DNA of 64,000 bases, from NCBI RefSeq assembly GCF_000423925.1, contig NZ_AUIX01000007.1:161998-225997 (forward strand), read 5' to 3'. The position numbers and the translations under genes were made by a program. Positions 19,212 through 28,698 of the stretch are shown here, one piece after another. The notes under the pieces are model-generated. The model made no database searches, was not told the DNA's origin, and saw only the letters and a program-made list of their open reading frames with translations. How positions within the stretch are numbered: position 1 is the first letter of the stretch; the number at the start of each line of letters is the position of its first letter. This DNA comes from Butyrivibrio sp. VCD2006 (GTDB lineage Bacteria; Bacillota; Clostridia; Lachnospirales; Lachnospiraceae).

Positions 19212-20429
19212 ATGAAAAGAAAAATAGCTATTTTAATGACATCGGTTATGCTTAGCATGACCCTTTTTGGATGCGATGACCCTTCAAGGCCGATTGCTAA
19301 CGCTGAAAACACCGCAGTACAGGATGATACCGCAAATGCAGCGGAGAATGCTGATTCAGTGGAGGAAAGTGCATCAGTGTCTGATGGAGTATCTGATACC
19401 GGTGCCCAGACCGCTTCAGATGATGCTGTATCTCAGGGAGATGCTGTATCAAACGTATCACCAGAAGGAGTATCCTTTGATCCTGAAGAGATAGTAGAGC
19501 CGGAGATACCTGTAGAGGAAGTTACTCAGCCTGCTGAAATGCCCGCAGAGACTCCGGAAGAAGCTCCTGCAGAGGAAGTTGCAGAGACTGCAGAGCCTGT
19601 AGTACCTGAAGAAGATAAAAACTATGATATAGTTTTCATGGGAGACAGCCAGTTTGATAATGCGAGAGGCACTGCTTCCGAGATACCGGCCTATACATGC
19701 TGCCTCCTCGATAAGGACGTTAAGTTTTATAACCTTGCAATAGGCGGAACATCAGCATCTCTTGGAAGAGAAGATTATTTCGATGATGTATCTGCTTTCA
19801 ATGATTCATGCTTTGTTGGAATATGTTATGCGCTTGCAGGTAAATGCTCTTCCGATTTTCTTGAGCCATATGCAATGATTGAGGACTTTAAGAAGGTAAA
19901 GCCTGAGAATGTTGACCTTTACGTTATTGAGTACGGCGCCAATGACTATATTAACGGTAAGGATTTGTTTAATGCTTCAAACAATAACGATATCCATACC
20001 TACAATGGTGCATTGACAGAGGGAATTGAAACACTTCAGAAAATAAGTCCTAATGCGAAATTTATCATGTGTAGCCCTTCGTACTGCGTCTGGTACAATG
20101 GATCAGGTCAGCTTATCGGTGACAGCTATGTAATAAGTAAGGGAATCGGACCTCTTTGTGAGTATGCAAACACTGCAAGCAATTTTGCGGGTTCTTCAGG
20201 GTTTATGTACATGGATTCAATGTATGCGTCTATGTTTGATCTTAAGCTTGAGACAGTAGAGGATTATCTTTCTGACGGACTTCACTATAACGAAAAAGGA
20301 AGGCAGATATATTCCGCAGTCCTCGCACACCTTATTCAGAAGGTTCGAGGAAAGGATGACAGTGAAATGCCTTACCTTGAATTCAATGGCTTTGATTTCT
20401 GGGAATATAAGAAAAGCATTGGTCGCTGA
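19212..20429 (+). CDS. SGNH/GDSL-family lipoprotein
   Basis: This 405-residue secreted lipoprotein has a signal peptide ending in LFGC (lipidated Cys21), then about 110 residues of Ala/Glu/Val/Pro-rich linker, then an SGNH hydrolase domain. All four blocks are visible: MGDSQFDN (Ser), LAIGGTSA (Gly), EYGANDYI (Asn), and DGLHYN (Asp-x-x-His). Family members are esterases or acyltransferases, and this one sits directly upstream of an MBOAT gene, as in surface-polymer O-acetylation systems. GGAGG at 19202-19206 precedes ATG. It appears paralogous to the SGNH protein at 28699. Confidence 0.82.
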   Translation: MKRKIAILMTSVMLSMTLFGCDDPSRPIANAENTAVQDDTANAAENADSVEESASVSDGVSDTGAQTASDDAVSQGDAVSNVSPEGVSFDPEEIVEPEIPVEEVTQPAEMPAETPEEAPAEEVAETAEPVVPEEDKNYDIVFMGDSQFDNARGTASEIPAYTCCLLDKDVKFYNLAIGGTSASLGREDYFDDVSAFNDSCFVGICYALAGKCSSDFLEPYAMIEDFKKVKPENVDLYVIEYGANDYINGKDLFNASNNNDIHTYNGALTEGIETLQKISPNAKFIMCSPSYCVWYNGSGQLIGDSYVISKGIGPLCEYANTASNFAGSSGFMYMDSMYASMFDLKLETVEDYLSDGLHYNEKGRQIYSAVLAHLIQKVRGKDDSEMPYLEFNGFDFWEYKKSIGR

Positions 20430-20483
20430 TAATTAGGTCCTGTAAGGACAAAAAATACATAATGAATTAAATGAGGTCAAATA

Positions 20484-21887
20484 ATGCAACTGATTTCAGT
20501 ACAGTTTATAATACTTCTGCCCATTATGGCGTTAATCTATTTTCTGATTCCCGCCAAAATCCGATATATCTGGCTCTTTTTGATGAGCTGGGGCTTCTAT
20601 CTGTCCCTTGACCTCAGGGGATTTCCGGTACTTCTTTTTACATCTGTATCCACTTATGTGGGAGGCAGACTTATAGAGAAGCTGGAGGGTGGAAAGAAAA
20701 AGGCTGTACTTTCAGTTGTTGTCATTGCAAATCTGGTAATTCTTGCCCTTTCAAAGTATACGGGATTAACCTTTCTTGCAGCAGCGGGTATGTCGTTTTT
20801 CATGTTTATGGCAATTGGCTATCTCGTGGATGTTTACAGAGGGGATCTTTATGCTGAGAAGAATTTCCTTTTATTATCACTTTTTATCTCGTTTTTCCCT
20901 CAGGTGACATCGGGACCTATTGAGCGTGCCGGACATATGCTTAGGCAGTTCAAAAATCCTCAGAAGTTTAGTTATGACAGAATGAGAGATGGACTTCTTC
21001 AGATGATTTGGGGATATTTTATGAAAATGGTAATAGCTGACAGGTGTGCGATACTTGTGTCGGCTATTGACGCTGATCCTGTAAAATATGCCGGTACTGC
21101 AACACTGATAGCTTCGATATTATATACATTTCAGATTTACTGCGACTTTAGCGGATACAGCAATATAGCTATTGGCTGTGCAAGGATTCTTGGCTTTGAT
21201 CTCATGAAGAACTTTGATGCACCTTACATGGCATCATCAATTCAGGAGTTCTGGAGACGCTGGCACATTTCTTTATCCTCATGGTTCAGGGATTATGTAT
21301 ATATTCCTCTTGGCGGAAACAGAAAAGGAACAGCGAGAAAGTATATAAATATTCTTATTGTATTTATTCTTAGTGGTTTGTGGCATGGTGCAACTTATAC
21401 CTTTGCGATTTGGGGCTTGCTACACGGACTTTATCAGGTTGCGGGACATATGCTTAAGCCTGTAAAAGAGCGTCTGTGCACAGTATTTAAGGTTGAGACC
21501 GGAAGCTTTTCTCACAGACTTTTAAAGATTGTTACCACATTTATTCTTGTAGATATCGCGTGGATATTCTTTAGGGTTAAGGATTTTTCATCAGCAATTT
21601 ATATGGTCTTACATATATTGAAACCCGCGCCTTGGTTCATTTCGAAGGGTACTATTTATGAACTCGGACTGGACAGGCCGAATGTTCTTTTGCTACTGAT
21701 CTCGATATGCATCCTGATAGGCGTTGATATCGCTAACAGACTAGATATCAAAATTTCCGAGAGAATTACAAGGCAGGGAATCTGGCTTAGATGGCTTATA
21801 TATATAGTGGCTGTCACAGTGATTGTTACTTGCGGAATCTGGGGGCCCGGATATGATGCTGCCGGATTCATTTACCAAAACTTTTAA
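20484..21887 (+). CDS. MBOAT-family O-acyltransferase (AlgI/DltB-like), copy 1
   Basis: This 467-residue polytopic protein carries the MBOAT core: FWRRWHISLSSWFRDYVYIP, LGGNRKG and LSGLWHGATYTFAIWGLLHG, with the conserved His in GLWHG. In AlgI, PatA and DltB systems the MBOAT protein moves acetyl or alanyl groups across the membrane for transfer to a polymer by a partner SGNH protein. Here it sits between an SGNH lipoprotein and a membrane-anchored SGNH-like protein, so polysaccharide acylation is the likely role. The acyl group and polymer are unknown. Confidence 0.88.
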   Translation: MQLISVQFIILLPIMALIYFLIPAKIRYIWLFLMSWGFYLSLDLRGFPVLLFTSVSTYVGGRLIEKLEGGKKKAVLSVVVIANLVILALSKYTGLTFLAAAGMSFFMFMAIGYLVDVYRGDLYAEKNFLLLSLFISFFPQVTSGPIERAGHMLRQFKNPQKFSYDRMRDGLLQMIWGYFMKMVIADRCAILVSAIDADPVKYAGTATLIASILYTFQIYCDFSGYSNIAIGCARILGFDLMKNFDAPYMASSIQEFWRRWHISLSSWFRDYVYIPLGGNRKGTARKYINILIVFILSGLWHGATYTFAIWGLLHGLYQVAGHMLKPVKERLCTVFKVETGSFSHRLLKIVTTFILVDIAWIFFRVKDFSSAIYMVLHILKPAPWFISKGTIYELGLDRPNVLLLLISICILIGVDIANRLDIKISERITRQGIWLRWLIYIVAVTVIVTCGIWGPGYDAAGFIYQNF

Positions 21888-21898
21888 GGGACCATATC

Positions 21899-23404
21899 AT
21901 GAAGAGAAAAATTATTCTTGTAATAAAGACGGCTGTATTTCTTTTTCTGCTTGCAGCTACGTTATTTACGGTTATGGTTGTAACCGAGAGAAAAACCAGT
22001 TATATGAAAAACAAGAGCTTCTTTGAGGAAGCAAAAAAGGATCATCTTGATGTTCTTTTCATAGGTTCATCTCATGTGATCAACGGTATTAATCCCATTG
22101 ATCTGTATCAGGATTACGGAATCACATCATATAATCTGGGTGGTCATGGAAGCCTTCTTAAGGAGAGCTACTGGCAGCTTATAAGGGCGCTTGATTACTG
22201 CAAGCCCAAATACGTTGTGGTTGACTGCTACATGATGGACAGAAATTATGAATATGTAGATGAAATGTATGAGGATACGCCTAAGGAATTCAAGCAGGCA
22301 GCAGTCAGTCAGCTTCATCTTAATATGGATGCTTATCCTTTGAGTAAGCTTAAGATTGCTGCTGTTAAAGATCTTGTACATGATCCCAAGATTCAGTATG
22401 AGTATCTGTTTGATTTCATTGTGTATCACAACAGATGGAGTGAGCTTGAGCAGAAGGATTTTCAGAAGCTTACCGGGAAGTCCGAGTATAACACTCTTAT
22501 GGGTGCCGAGATGAAGCATGAGCTCGAGTGGAATGACAATGGTATGACAGAGTATAACCCGGATGATAAGCTCTCGGAACATACTGTCTGCGAAGAGTAT
22601 CTTATGAAAATCATTGATGAGTGCCAGAGGGATGGGATAGGTGTACTTGTTACATATCTTCCTTTTTCTGCTGAGGAGCAGGATATAAAGTCAGCTAACT
22701 CTGCTGCAGAAGTTGCTGCAAATTATGGAGTGCCTTATATAAATATGCTTCAGATGGAAGGGCTCATTGATCCCATGACGGATTTATGCGACCCTGGACA
22801 TTTGTCGTCTACAGGTGCCAAAAAGGTTACTGATTACATTGGAAATTGGTTTAGCGAGAATGCTGATCTTCCAGATCACAGGGGCGATGATTCATATTCA
22901 AACTGGGATAAGCTCTGCAAGGATTATAATAAGGAAGTTCGTTCAATATCAATTAAGCACAGACTTCTTACGACTCAGTTAAATGAGCTTACTCTTGGAA
23001 AAGCAAGTGCAATCGTGTATCTGACTGAAGATTCACCGGCTCTTCAGGATCCGTGGTTTACACATATTATTTCTAATCTCACGGGAACTGACAGGGTTTA
23101 TGAGGCATCAAAAAATCATCAGCAGTATTTCATGCTTATAGACAGGGCTTCAGGAAATATTTATGAGGCTGTGGATTATGAACAGATTGAGAATATGTCA
23201 ACTTCCATGGGTGAGATGACATATGTTCCTATTGAAAAAAGATTCCGTCTGTTGTATCTTACTTCGGATGAGGAAAACAATTTTCTCTATGATGATAATT
23301 ATCTGAAGGATGATGTTCAGATAATTACATATGATAATGAGAGCGGAGAAATGCTCGCACACATCTATTGTGAGTCATCACACAGTTATGAAATCGATGA
23401 GTGA
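21899..23404 (+). CDS. membrane-anchored SGNH-like partner of MBOAT, copy 1
   Basis: This 501-residue protein has one N-terminal membrane helix (residues ~5-27) and an outside domain with SGNH-like motifs. VLFIGSSHVINGI gives the Ser block, YNLGGHGS the Gly block, and CDPGHLSSTGA the Asp-x-x-His block. This is the layout of DltD and AlgJ/AlgX-type proteins that complete transfer of acyl groups brought across by MBOAT enzymes. It starts 12 bases after the MBOAT stop. The C-terminal ~150 residues are not recognised. Confidence 0.72.
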   Translation: MKRKIILVIKTAVFLFLLAATLFTVMVVTERKTSYMKNKSFFEEAKKDHLDVLFIGSSHVINGINPIDLYQDYGITSYNLGGHGSLLKESYWQLIRALDYCKPKYVVVDCYMMDRNYEYVDEMYEDTPKEFKQAAVSQLHLNMDAYPLSKLKIAAVKDLVHDPKIQYEYLFDFIVYHNRWSELEQKDFQKLTGKSEYNTLMGAEMKHELEWNDNGMTEYNPDDKLSEHTVCEEYLMKIIDECQRDGIGVLVTYLPFSAEEQDIKSANSAAEVAANYGVPYINMLQMEGLIDPMTDLCDPGHLSSTGAKKVTDYIGNWFSENADLPDHRGDDSYSNWDKLCKDYNKEVRSISIKHRLLTTQLNELTLGKASAIVYLTEDSPALQDPWFTHIISNLTGTDRVYEASKNHQQYFMLIDRASGNIYEAVDYEQIENMSTSMGEMTYVPIEKRFRLLYLTSDEENNFLYDDNYLKDDVQIITYDNESGEMLAHIYCESSHSYEIDE

Positions 23405-23428
23405 TACAGTTCGGAAAGTGAGGTTTTT

Positions 23429-24055
23429 ATGAAGAAAATTTGTATTGTAGGTATAGCAGGAGGCTCAGCTTCCGGAAAGACCACCATCGTAACCAGGATA
23501 AGAGAGAAATTCGGAGATGATATCGTAGTTATCAGCCATGACTCATATTACAAGGCACATAACGATCTTTCTTACGATGAAAGATCCAGATTAAATTATG
23601 ATCATCCGTCATCTTTTGATACAGAGCTTCTTATCAGGGATGTTGAAAAGCTCAAGAGAGGTGAGGAAGTGGATATTCCTGTATATGATTATGCAATTCA
23701 CAATCGTTCTGATCAGACTATCCACATTGTGCCTAAGCCGGTAATACTTCTTGAGGGTATCCTTATCCTTGAAAACAGGGCTTTAAGAGACCTTATGGAT
23801 GTAAAGGTGTTTGTTGACACTGATGCAGATGAGAGACTTATGCGTCGTATAAGACGTGACACTATTGAGCGTGCAAGAAGCGTTTCATCTGTTTTGACAC
23901 AGTATTCACAGACTGTTAAGCCTATGCATGAGCAGTTTGTGGAACCCAGTAAAAAATACGCAGATCTTATTATTCCAAGAGGTGGTGAAAACCTTACCGG
24001 AATAAATATATTTACTGAACATTTGGAGGCTATGCTTAGGGAGGAGGTCAACTGA
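23429..24055 (+). CDS. udk: uridine kinase
   Basis: This 208-residue cytoplasmic enzyme has the Walker A motif GGSASGKTT near residue 10, SHDSYYK, NYDHPSSFD, YDYAIHNR and ILLEGILIL, all typical of Udk. It phosphorylates uridine and cytidine to UMP and CMP with ATP or GTP. The length matches the family (~205-210 residues). It lies in the middle of the acylation modules, with short spacing on both sides, so it is probably co-transcribed with surface-glycan genes. A link to UDP- or CMP-sugar supply is plausible but not shown. Confidence 0.93.
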   Translation: MKKICIVGIAGGSASGKTTIVTRIREKFGDDIVVISHDSYYKAHNDLSYDERSRLNYDHPSSFDTELLIRDVEKLKRGEEVDIPVYDYAIHNRSDQTIHIVPKPVILLEGILILENRALRDLMDVKVFVDTDADERLMRRIRRDTIERARSVSSVLTQYSQTVKPMHEQFVEPSKKYADLIIPRGGENLTGINIFTEHLEAMLREEVN

Positions 24056-24057
24056 GT

Positions 24058-25242
24058 ATGGTGGTTTTGTCCGCACTTACTCTTATATTGTGGCTTTTTA
24101 TAGTTCCTATGGGGATTGGCTTTTTGGTGCAAAGAATTCTTCCGCGTACTAAAAAGACAGTAGGTATTACTTTTTTGTGCGGATATCTTTTGTCCTTTGC
24201 GGTTTTTGAGGTCATCGCTATCTGGTGCATGTTCAAAATACAATATGGAGCTTTTGACAAGTGCTCTGTAGCCTATACAGGAATGGAAGGAATTCTGGCT
24301 GTCATTGGTTATGCGTTAAGAATCTGGGATGTACAAAAGGCGTATTATAAAGGAGCCAATCTTTTTTATCTGCTTTTTCCCGGTGATGAGAGAGCTAAGC
24401 CCGAGGCAATGATCAGTCCTCGAACTGACGTCAGAGTTATGAAATTTCAGTACTCAAGGGAAAGCCTTTTGTATTGGGGGATTTTTGGTCTGATTGTCAT
24501 TTTTCAGCTGTATAAAGCAGTGACCATGGCGCCCTTCGATGGAGATGATGCCTATTATGTTGTTGAATCAGTGCTTGCACAGCAGGTAGGGGTTATGAAT
24601 ACAATACATCCCTATACAGGCAGTTCAACCGCACTTGACCTAAGGCATGCTATGGCGGTATTTACACTTTGGATTGCTTTTATAGCAAAAATGAGTGGTA
24701 TCCATGCGACAATAGTTTCACATACCATAATGCCGCTTCTTATACTGCCCATGACATACCTTATATATTTGGAGATTGGACGTATCCTTATGGGAAGACG
24801 ACAGGACATGCTTCCAATCTATATGATCTTTGTATCTCTGCTTACAATGTTCGGTAACACCTCAATCTATACAGCGGAAACATTTCTGATGATGAGAACA
24901 TGGCAGGGGAAATCCATGACTTCAAATTTTGTATTACCCTTTGTTGTATGGCTTTTTTTGTGGATGTTTGATGATTGCAGGAAGCCTGGATTTTTATGGA
25001 ATGAGGAGACAGGCGGAGGTAGCAGAATTGTACGTAATAGTACATGGATTTTACTATTTCTGCTCAATATGACTGCCGGAATTATGAGTTCAATGGGAAT
25101 TGTTTTCGGAACTGGTCTCGCAGGATTGTTTTCATTTTTACTCCTTATTTACACAAGGGATTTCAGGATCATTCCCAAGGCAATTTTGTCTGTGATTCCG
25201 ACAGGCATTTATCTTTCTGTTTTGTATGTTTTTCTAAAGTGA
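24058..25242 (+). CDS. multi-pass membrane protein, N-terminal part of a probable split gene
   Basis: This 394-residue protein has about 9 hydrophobic segments and a conserved-looking outside loop (APFDGDDAYYVVESVLAQ) with acidic residues like those in GT-C enzymes. It resembles large Lachnospiraceae membrane proteins of unknown function (possibly DUF6077, recalled and not checked). It ends at TGA 25240-25242 in the middle of a hydrophobic region. The next ORF continues in the same frame after only three codons, so the gene is either interrupted by a nonsense codon or naturally in two parts. Start ATG 24058 follows the udk stop by 2 bases. Confidence 0.6.
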   Translation: MVVLSALTLILWLFIVPMGIGFLVQRILPRTKKTVGITFLCGYLLSFAVFEVIAIWCMFKIQYGAFDKCSVAYTGMEGILAVIGYALRIWDVQKAYYKGANLFYLLFPGDERAKPEAMISPRTDVRVMKFQYSRESLLYWGIFGLIVIFQLYKAVTMAPFDGDDAYYVVESVLAQQVGVMNTIHPYTGSSTALDLRHAMAVFTLWIAFIAKMSGIHATIVSHTIMPLLILPMTYLIYLEIGRILMGRRQDMLPIYMIFVSLLTMFGNTSIYTAETFLMMRTWQGKSMTSNFVLPFVVWLFLWMFDDCRKPGFLWNEETGGGSRIVRNSTWILLFLLNMTAGIMSSMGIVFGTGLAGLFSFLLLIYTRDFRIIPKAILSVIPTGIYLSVLYVFLK

Positions 25243-25251
25243 GGTGCTTTG

Positions 25252-26007
25252 ATGTACGGAATTTTCATGGAGTGCTGGGTCATATTCAAATTATATGGCG
25301 GCAATGGTTATTTACTGGCTCTGTATGTGGCTTCAATGCTCTATCTTCTTGTTGCTGAAAAGGATATGAGAAAAAAGCTTGTCATGGCCGTGGCACCACT
25401 TATCATATTGGTGGGATTTTTCGCACCGTTTACAAGAATTGTCTTTGCGGCTGTTAAAGAGGGCGATACATATTATCGAATTTTATGGATGATTCCAATG
25501 ACAGTATCGATAGCTTATGCAGGATGCAAGCTTTTTATGGACCATAAGCGGATTGGTCTTGCTGTGGTAAGTGCTATTATTATTCTCGGCGGAAGTATAG
25601 TGTATAAAAATGAGTATATGCTTAAGGCAGAAAATGCTTATCATATTCCTCAGGTTGTAGTCGATGTCTGCGATGTGATAAGCCCTGAGGAAGGGGAACC
25701 CAGAGTAAGAGCAGTGTTTCCTTCTGAGCTTTTGCATTTTGTGAGGCAGTACGATACTAGTATTCTTATGCCCTATGGCCGTGACGTTCCACACAATCAA
25801 TACTACAATGCTGTTCATGAAGCATTTGAGAAGCCGGAAGTTATTAATGCAGGAGAGCTTCTTGAAGCAACAAGACAGGCACAATGCAGATATATTGTTA
25901 TGTACAAGGATAGAGCTATAGATGTAAAGCTCGAGGATATGGGGCTTACATTGGTAGAAACGGTTGGCGGTTATAACATTTATGAGGATCCTGAATTGTT
26001 GCAGTGA
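25252..26007 (+). CDS. membrane protein, C-terminal part of a probable split gene
   Basis: This 251-residue ORF is in the same frame as the preceding one. ATG 25252 is preceded by GAGGTG at 25241-25246, so independent translation by reinitiation is possible. It has about four hydrophobic segments followed by an outside domain of ~140 residues (from NEYMLKAENAYHIPQ) that ends YNIYEDPELLQ. Several GT-C-like proteins in this locus have the same layout of membrane helices plus a C-terminal outside domain. This supports the view that the two ORFs form one ~650-residue protein. Confidence 0.55.
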   Translation: MYGIFMECWVIFKLYGGNGYLLALYVASMLYLLVAEKDMRKKLVMAVAPLIILVGFFAPFTRIVFAAVKEGDTYYRILWMIPMTVSIAYAGCKLFMDHKRIGLAVVSAIIILGGSIVYKNEYMLKAENAYHIPQVVVDVCDVISPEEGEPRVRAVFPSELLHFVRQYDTSILMPYGRDVPHNQYYNAVHEAFEKPEVINAGELLEATRQAQCRYIVMYKDRAIDVKLEDMGLTLVETVGGYNIYEDPELLQ

Positions 26008-26040
26008 AAATTGCAAGCATTTCGGAAATAGTGAATAGAT

Positions 26041-27579
26041 ATGACCTTTAATTCTTATTCATTTATTTTCATATTTTTGCCCGCATTTTTATTAGGAGTG
26101 TGGGGGATCAGGCGATTCATTTCTCAAGAGAAGAGAAAGGGAGCGCTGATGAAATTATGGCTGATAGCGATGTCAGCCTTTTTTTTCGTGGGATATGGTG
26201 CTTTTAGTATTTCTGTTTTTCTTTTGAGCATTGTTTGGAATCTTTCTTTTTCCTTTGAAATATCCAGTGTAGGTAAAAATTCGGCTGAAGGTGATAAGAC
26301 TGTAGATTTACTTAAGGGAATTGCCATAGCCGGAAATATTGTACTTCTTGCCGGATTTAAGTATTTTGGCACCGGGGCTATGCCGGTAGCCATAAGCTTT
26401 TATACTTTTTCGCAGATTATGTTTATTGCAGAGCTTTGTGTGGGAATAAGCAGTGATTTTGATCTGCTTGATTACTTATGCTATATTCTGTTTTTTCCAA
26501 AGATATTACAGGGGCCTATTGCAGATTATAAGAGCATAACGGCTGGTCTGGAGAGCCTTTCCGATAAAAAACTCACCCTGGAGGATTTTGCTGCAGGGCT
26601 TATGCTTTTTTCGCTTGGACTTGCCAAGAAGGTACTTTTGGCTGATGTTCTGGGCGGAGCGGTTGATTTTGGATATGGTATGGTCACAACTATGACTGCG
26701 CTTGATGCAATTTTGGTGGCGGTTTCTTATTCGTTCCAGCTTTATTTTGATTTTAGCGGATACTGCGATATGGCAGAGGGAATCTGCAGAATGATCGGAG
26801 TGGATCTTGCACACAATTTCAATGCACCTTATACAGCAGGAAATATAGCTGAGTTTTGGGATAGATGGCATATTTCACTGACAAGGTTCTTTACAAGATA
26901 TTTGTACATTCCTCTTGGAGGAAGCAGACAAGGTAGTTTGAGAACCTATCTGAATATTCTGATCGTGTTCTTTATTAGCGGATTATGGCATGGTAATGGA
27001 TGGAATTTCGTTATATGGGGGTTGATGCACGGAATTCTTATGGTGATAAGACGCTTATTTATTGATACTTTTAAGCACAGTAATTTGGCTGGAGACAGTA
27101 CCAAAATGGGTAATGGCGGTGGCTATAGTAATTTTGGGCAAGTCATTAACACTGCTCTTACATTCATATATGTAACTGCCGCATGGGTATTTTTCCGTGC
27201 ACCCGGTGTGAATGAGGCGATTACTCTTCTTGGAAAAATAGTAAACATTGATGCATGGAGGGGGCTGCATATTTCAGTTAAGTTTGCAGAGTGCTTTATG
27301 ATGAATGAAATCTGGTATATGTTCAAGGTTACACCCATACCTTCATGGAATAAGAGTAATTACATTTGTATGTGGATAATTCTTGTGTTTTCTTCATTTT
27401 TCATTTTTAGTGGAAAAACAGCAAGAAAGCTTGCGGATAAAAGCGCTGAGATTGTTTTGGGAAAGCGAGAGGTCGCAGGAGTAAAGGTGTGGGGATTGTC
27501 TGTTTTTTATGGGATTATTTTTGTGTGGGGAGTGCTGAGTCTTGGAGGAGTCAGCAGCTTCCTTTACGTTAATTTCTGA
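26041..27579 (+). CDS. MBOAT-family O-acyltransferase, copy 2
   Basis: This 512-residue polytopic protein has the MBOAT core FWDRWHISLTRFFTRYLYIP, LGGSRQG and ISGLWHGNGWNFVIWGLMHG. It is a paralogue of the MBOAT protein at 20484, but the two differ clearly outside the core. It is followed by a DltD-like protein and a membrane-anchored SGNH protein, repeating the gene content of the first module. The likely role is acylation of a second position or a second polymer. The ribosome site before ATG 26041 is weak. Confidence 0.87.
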   Translation: MTFNSYSFIFIFLPAFLLGVWGIRRFISQEKRKGALMKLWLIAMSAFFFVGYGAFSISVFLLSIVWNLSFSFEISSVGKNSAEGDKTVDLLKGIAIAGNIVLLAGFKYFGTGAMPVAISFYTFSQIMFIAELCVGISSDFDLLDYLCYILFFPKILQGPIADYKSITAGLESLSDKKLTLEDFAAGLMLFSLGLAKKVLLADVLGGAVDFGYGMVTTMTALDAILVAVSYSFQLYFDFSGYCDMAEGICRMIGVDLAHNFNAPYTAGNIAEFWDRWHISLTRFFTRYLYIPLGGSRQGSLRTYLNILIVFFISGLWHGNGWNFVIWGLMHGILMVIRRLFIDTFKHSNLAGDSTKMGNGGGYSNFGQVINTALTFIYVTAAWVFFRAPGVNEAITLLGKIVNIDAWRGLHISVKFAECFMMNEIWYMFKVTPIPSWNKSNYICMWIILVFSSFFIFSGKTARKLADKSAEIVLGKREVAGVKVWGLSVFYGIIFVWGVLSLGGVSSFLYVNF

Positions 27580-27597
27580 TTATACGAGGATAAAGCT

Positions 27598-28680
27598 TTG
27601 AATAATAACAATACCAAAAACTTTATATTCCGTTTTGCCGCAGTAGTCCTCGTGCTGCTTCTTTTGGTGTCTGCTCTTGTATTATATGTGGACCCTTTCT
27701 TTCATTTTCATGAACCCCTTGAGGGATTTCCATATATTGTTGATAATCAGCTTTCGCAGAATCCGGGAATGGCGAAGAGAATGGACTATGACAGCTGTAT
27801 AATCGGATCCTCTATGACTGTGAATTTTCATACAAGTGATTTTATGGAGCTCATGGGACTTAATACGTTAAAGCTTTCATATAGCGGTGCATATCCCAGA
27901 GATGATTATAATATCCTTAGCATTGTTTTTGATAAAAACTCACCTTCAAGAAAAAAGACCGCAGTAAAAGCAGTTTTTCTAGGGCTGGATATCCCTACAT
28001 TGACAGCGGCAACGGATGAAATCAAATATGAGCTTCCGATGTATCTGTATGACAATAACCCTATAAATGATGTGAAGTATCTTTGGAATAAGGATGTGGT
28101 ACTTGAATATATTCTTAAGCCCATCATTCAAAAGAAGGGGACAGATCTTTCGGAAGTTTATGCCAGCTGGTGGACTGATGATTACTATAACATCAACTAT
28201 GTTATGCATGGTTATGAGGCTCCGGAGCCTGTAGAGGATGAAATGGATGAGGATCTTCTTTTGCCCCAGACAAAGGAGAATCTTGAAACTAATATTCTTC
28301 CGTTTATAAGAGATAACCCGGACACCGTATTTTTCGTATTCTTTCCGCCTTACAGCATTCTTTACTGGAATAATGTTTTAACGGAAAACCATTTAGAAGC
28401 TACCATGAAACAGTATAGATTTGCGGCCGGCGAGCTTTTGAAGTATGATAATGTGCGTCTGTTTTATTTTCAGAATATGGAAGATATAGTGACAGACCTA
28501 GGTAACTATGCAGATTATACGCATTATCATCCCAGAATAAACCGCTATATGACTGAGTGCTTTTCAGATGGAACACATGAGGTAAAAAGTATCGAAGAGT
28601 TCGATACAGAACTTGAAAAAATGAGGCGGATAGTTGAGGAATTTGATTTTGATGGATTGTTTTCTGCTGAGTACTGGTAA
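27598..28680 (+). CDS. membrane-anchored SGNH-like partner of MBOAT, copy 2
   Basis: This 360-residue protein has an N-terminal membrane helix (residues ~10-32) and an outside domain with CIIGSSMTVNFHTSDF (Ser block) and NYADYTHYHPRINRYM (Asp-x-x-His block). It belongs with the DltD/AlgJ-like partners of MBOAT proteins. The start is TTG 27598 with CGAGGA at 27585-27590 and 7-base spacing, as no ATG lies nearby in frame. It follows MBOAT copy 2 by 18 bases and is shorter than its counterpart at 21899. Confidence 0.68.
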   Translation: MNNNNTKNFIFRFAAVVLVLLLLVSALVLYVDPFFHFHEPLEGFPYIVDNQLSQNPGMAKRMDYDSCIIGSSMTVNFHTSDFMELMGLNTLKLSYSGAYPRDDYNILSIVFDKNSPSRKKTAVKAVFLGLDIPTLTAATDEIKYELPMYLYDNNPINDVKYLWNKDVVLEYILKPIIQKKGTDLSEVYASWWTDDYYNINYVMHGYEAPEPVEDEMDEDLLLPQTKENLETNILPFIRDNPDTVFFVFFPPYSILYWNNVLTENHLEATMKQYRFAAGELLKYDNVRLFYFQNMEDIVTDLGNYADYTHYHPRINRYMTECFSDGTHEVKSIEEFDTELEKMRRIVEEFDFDGLFSAEYW

Positions 28681-28698
28681 TAAGTAAGAGAGGTTATT

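Noticed and set aside
25240..25242. TGA read as selenocysteine or tryptophan
   Set aside because: No hairpin like a selenocysteine insertion element was seen, the position is in a hydrophobic membrane region, and a ribosome site and ATG follow at once.
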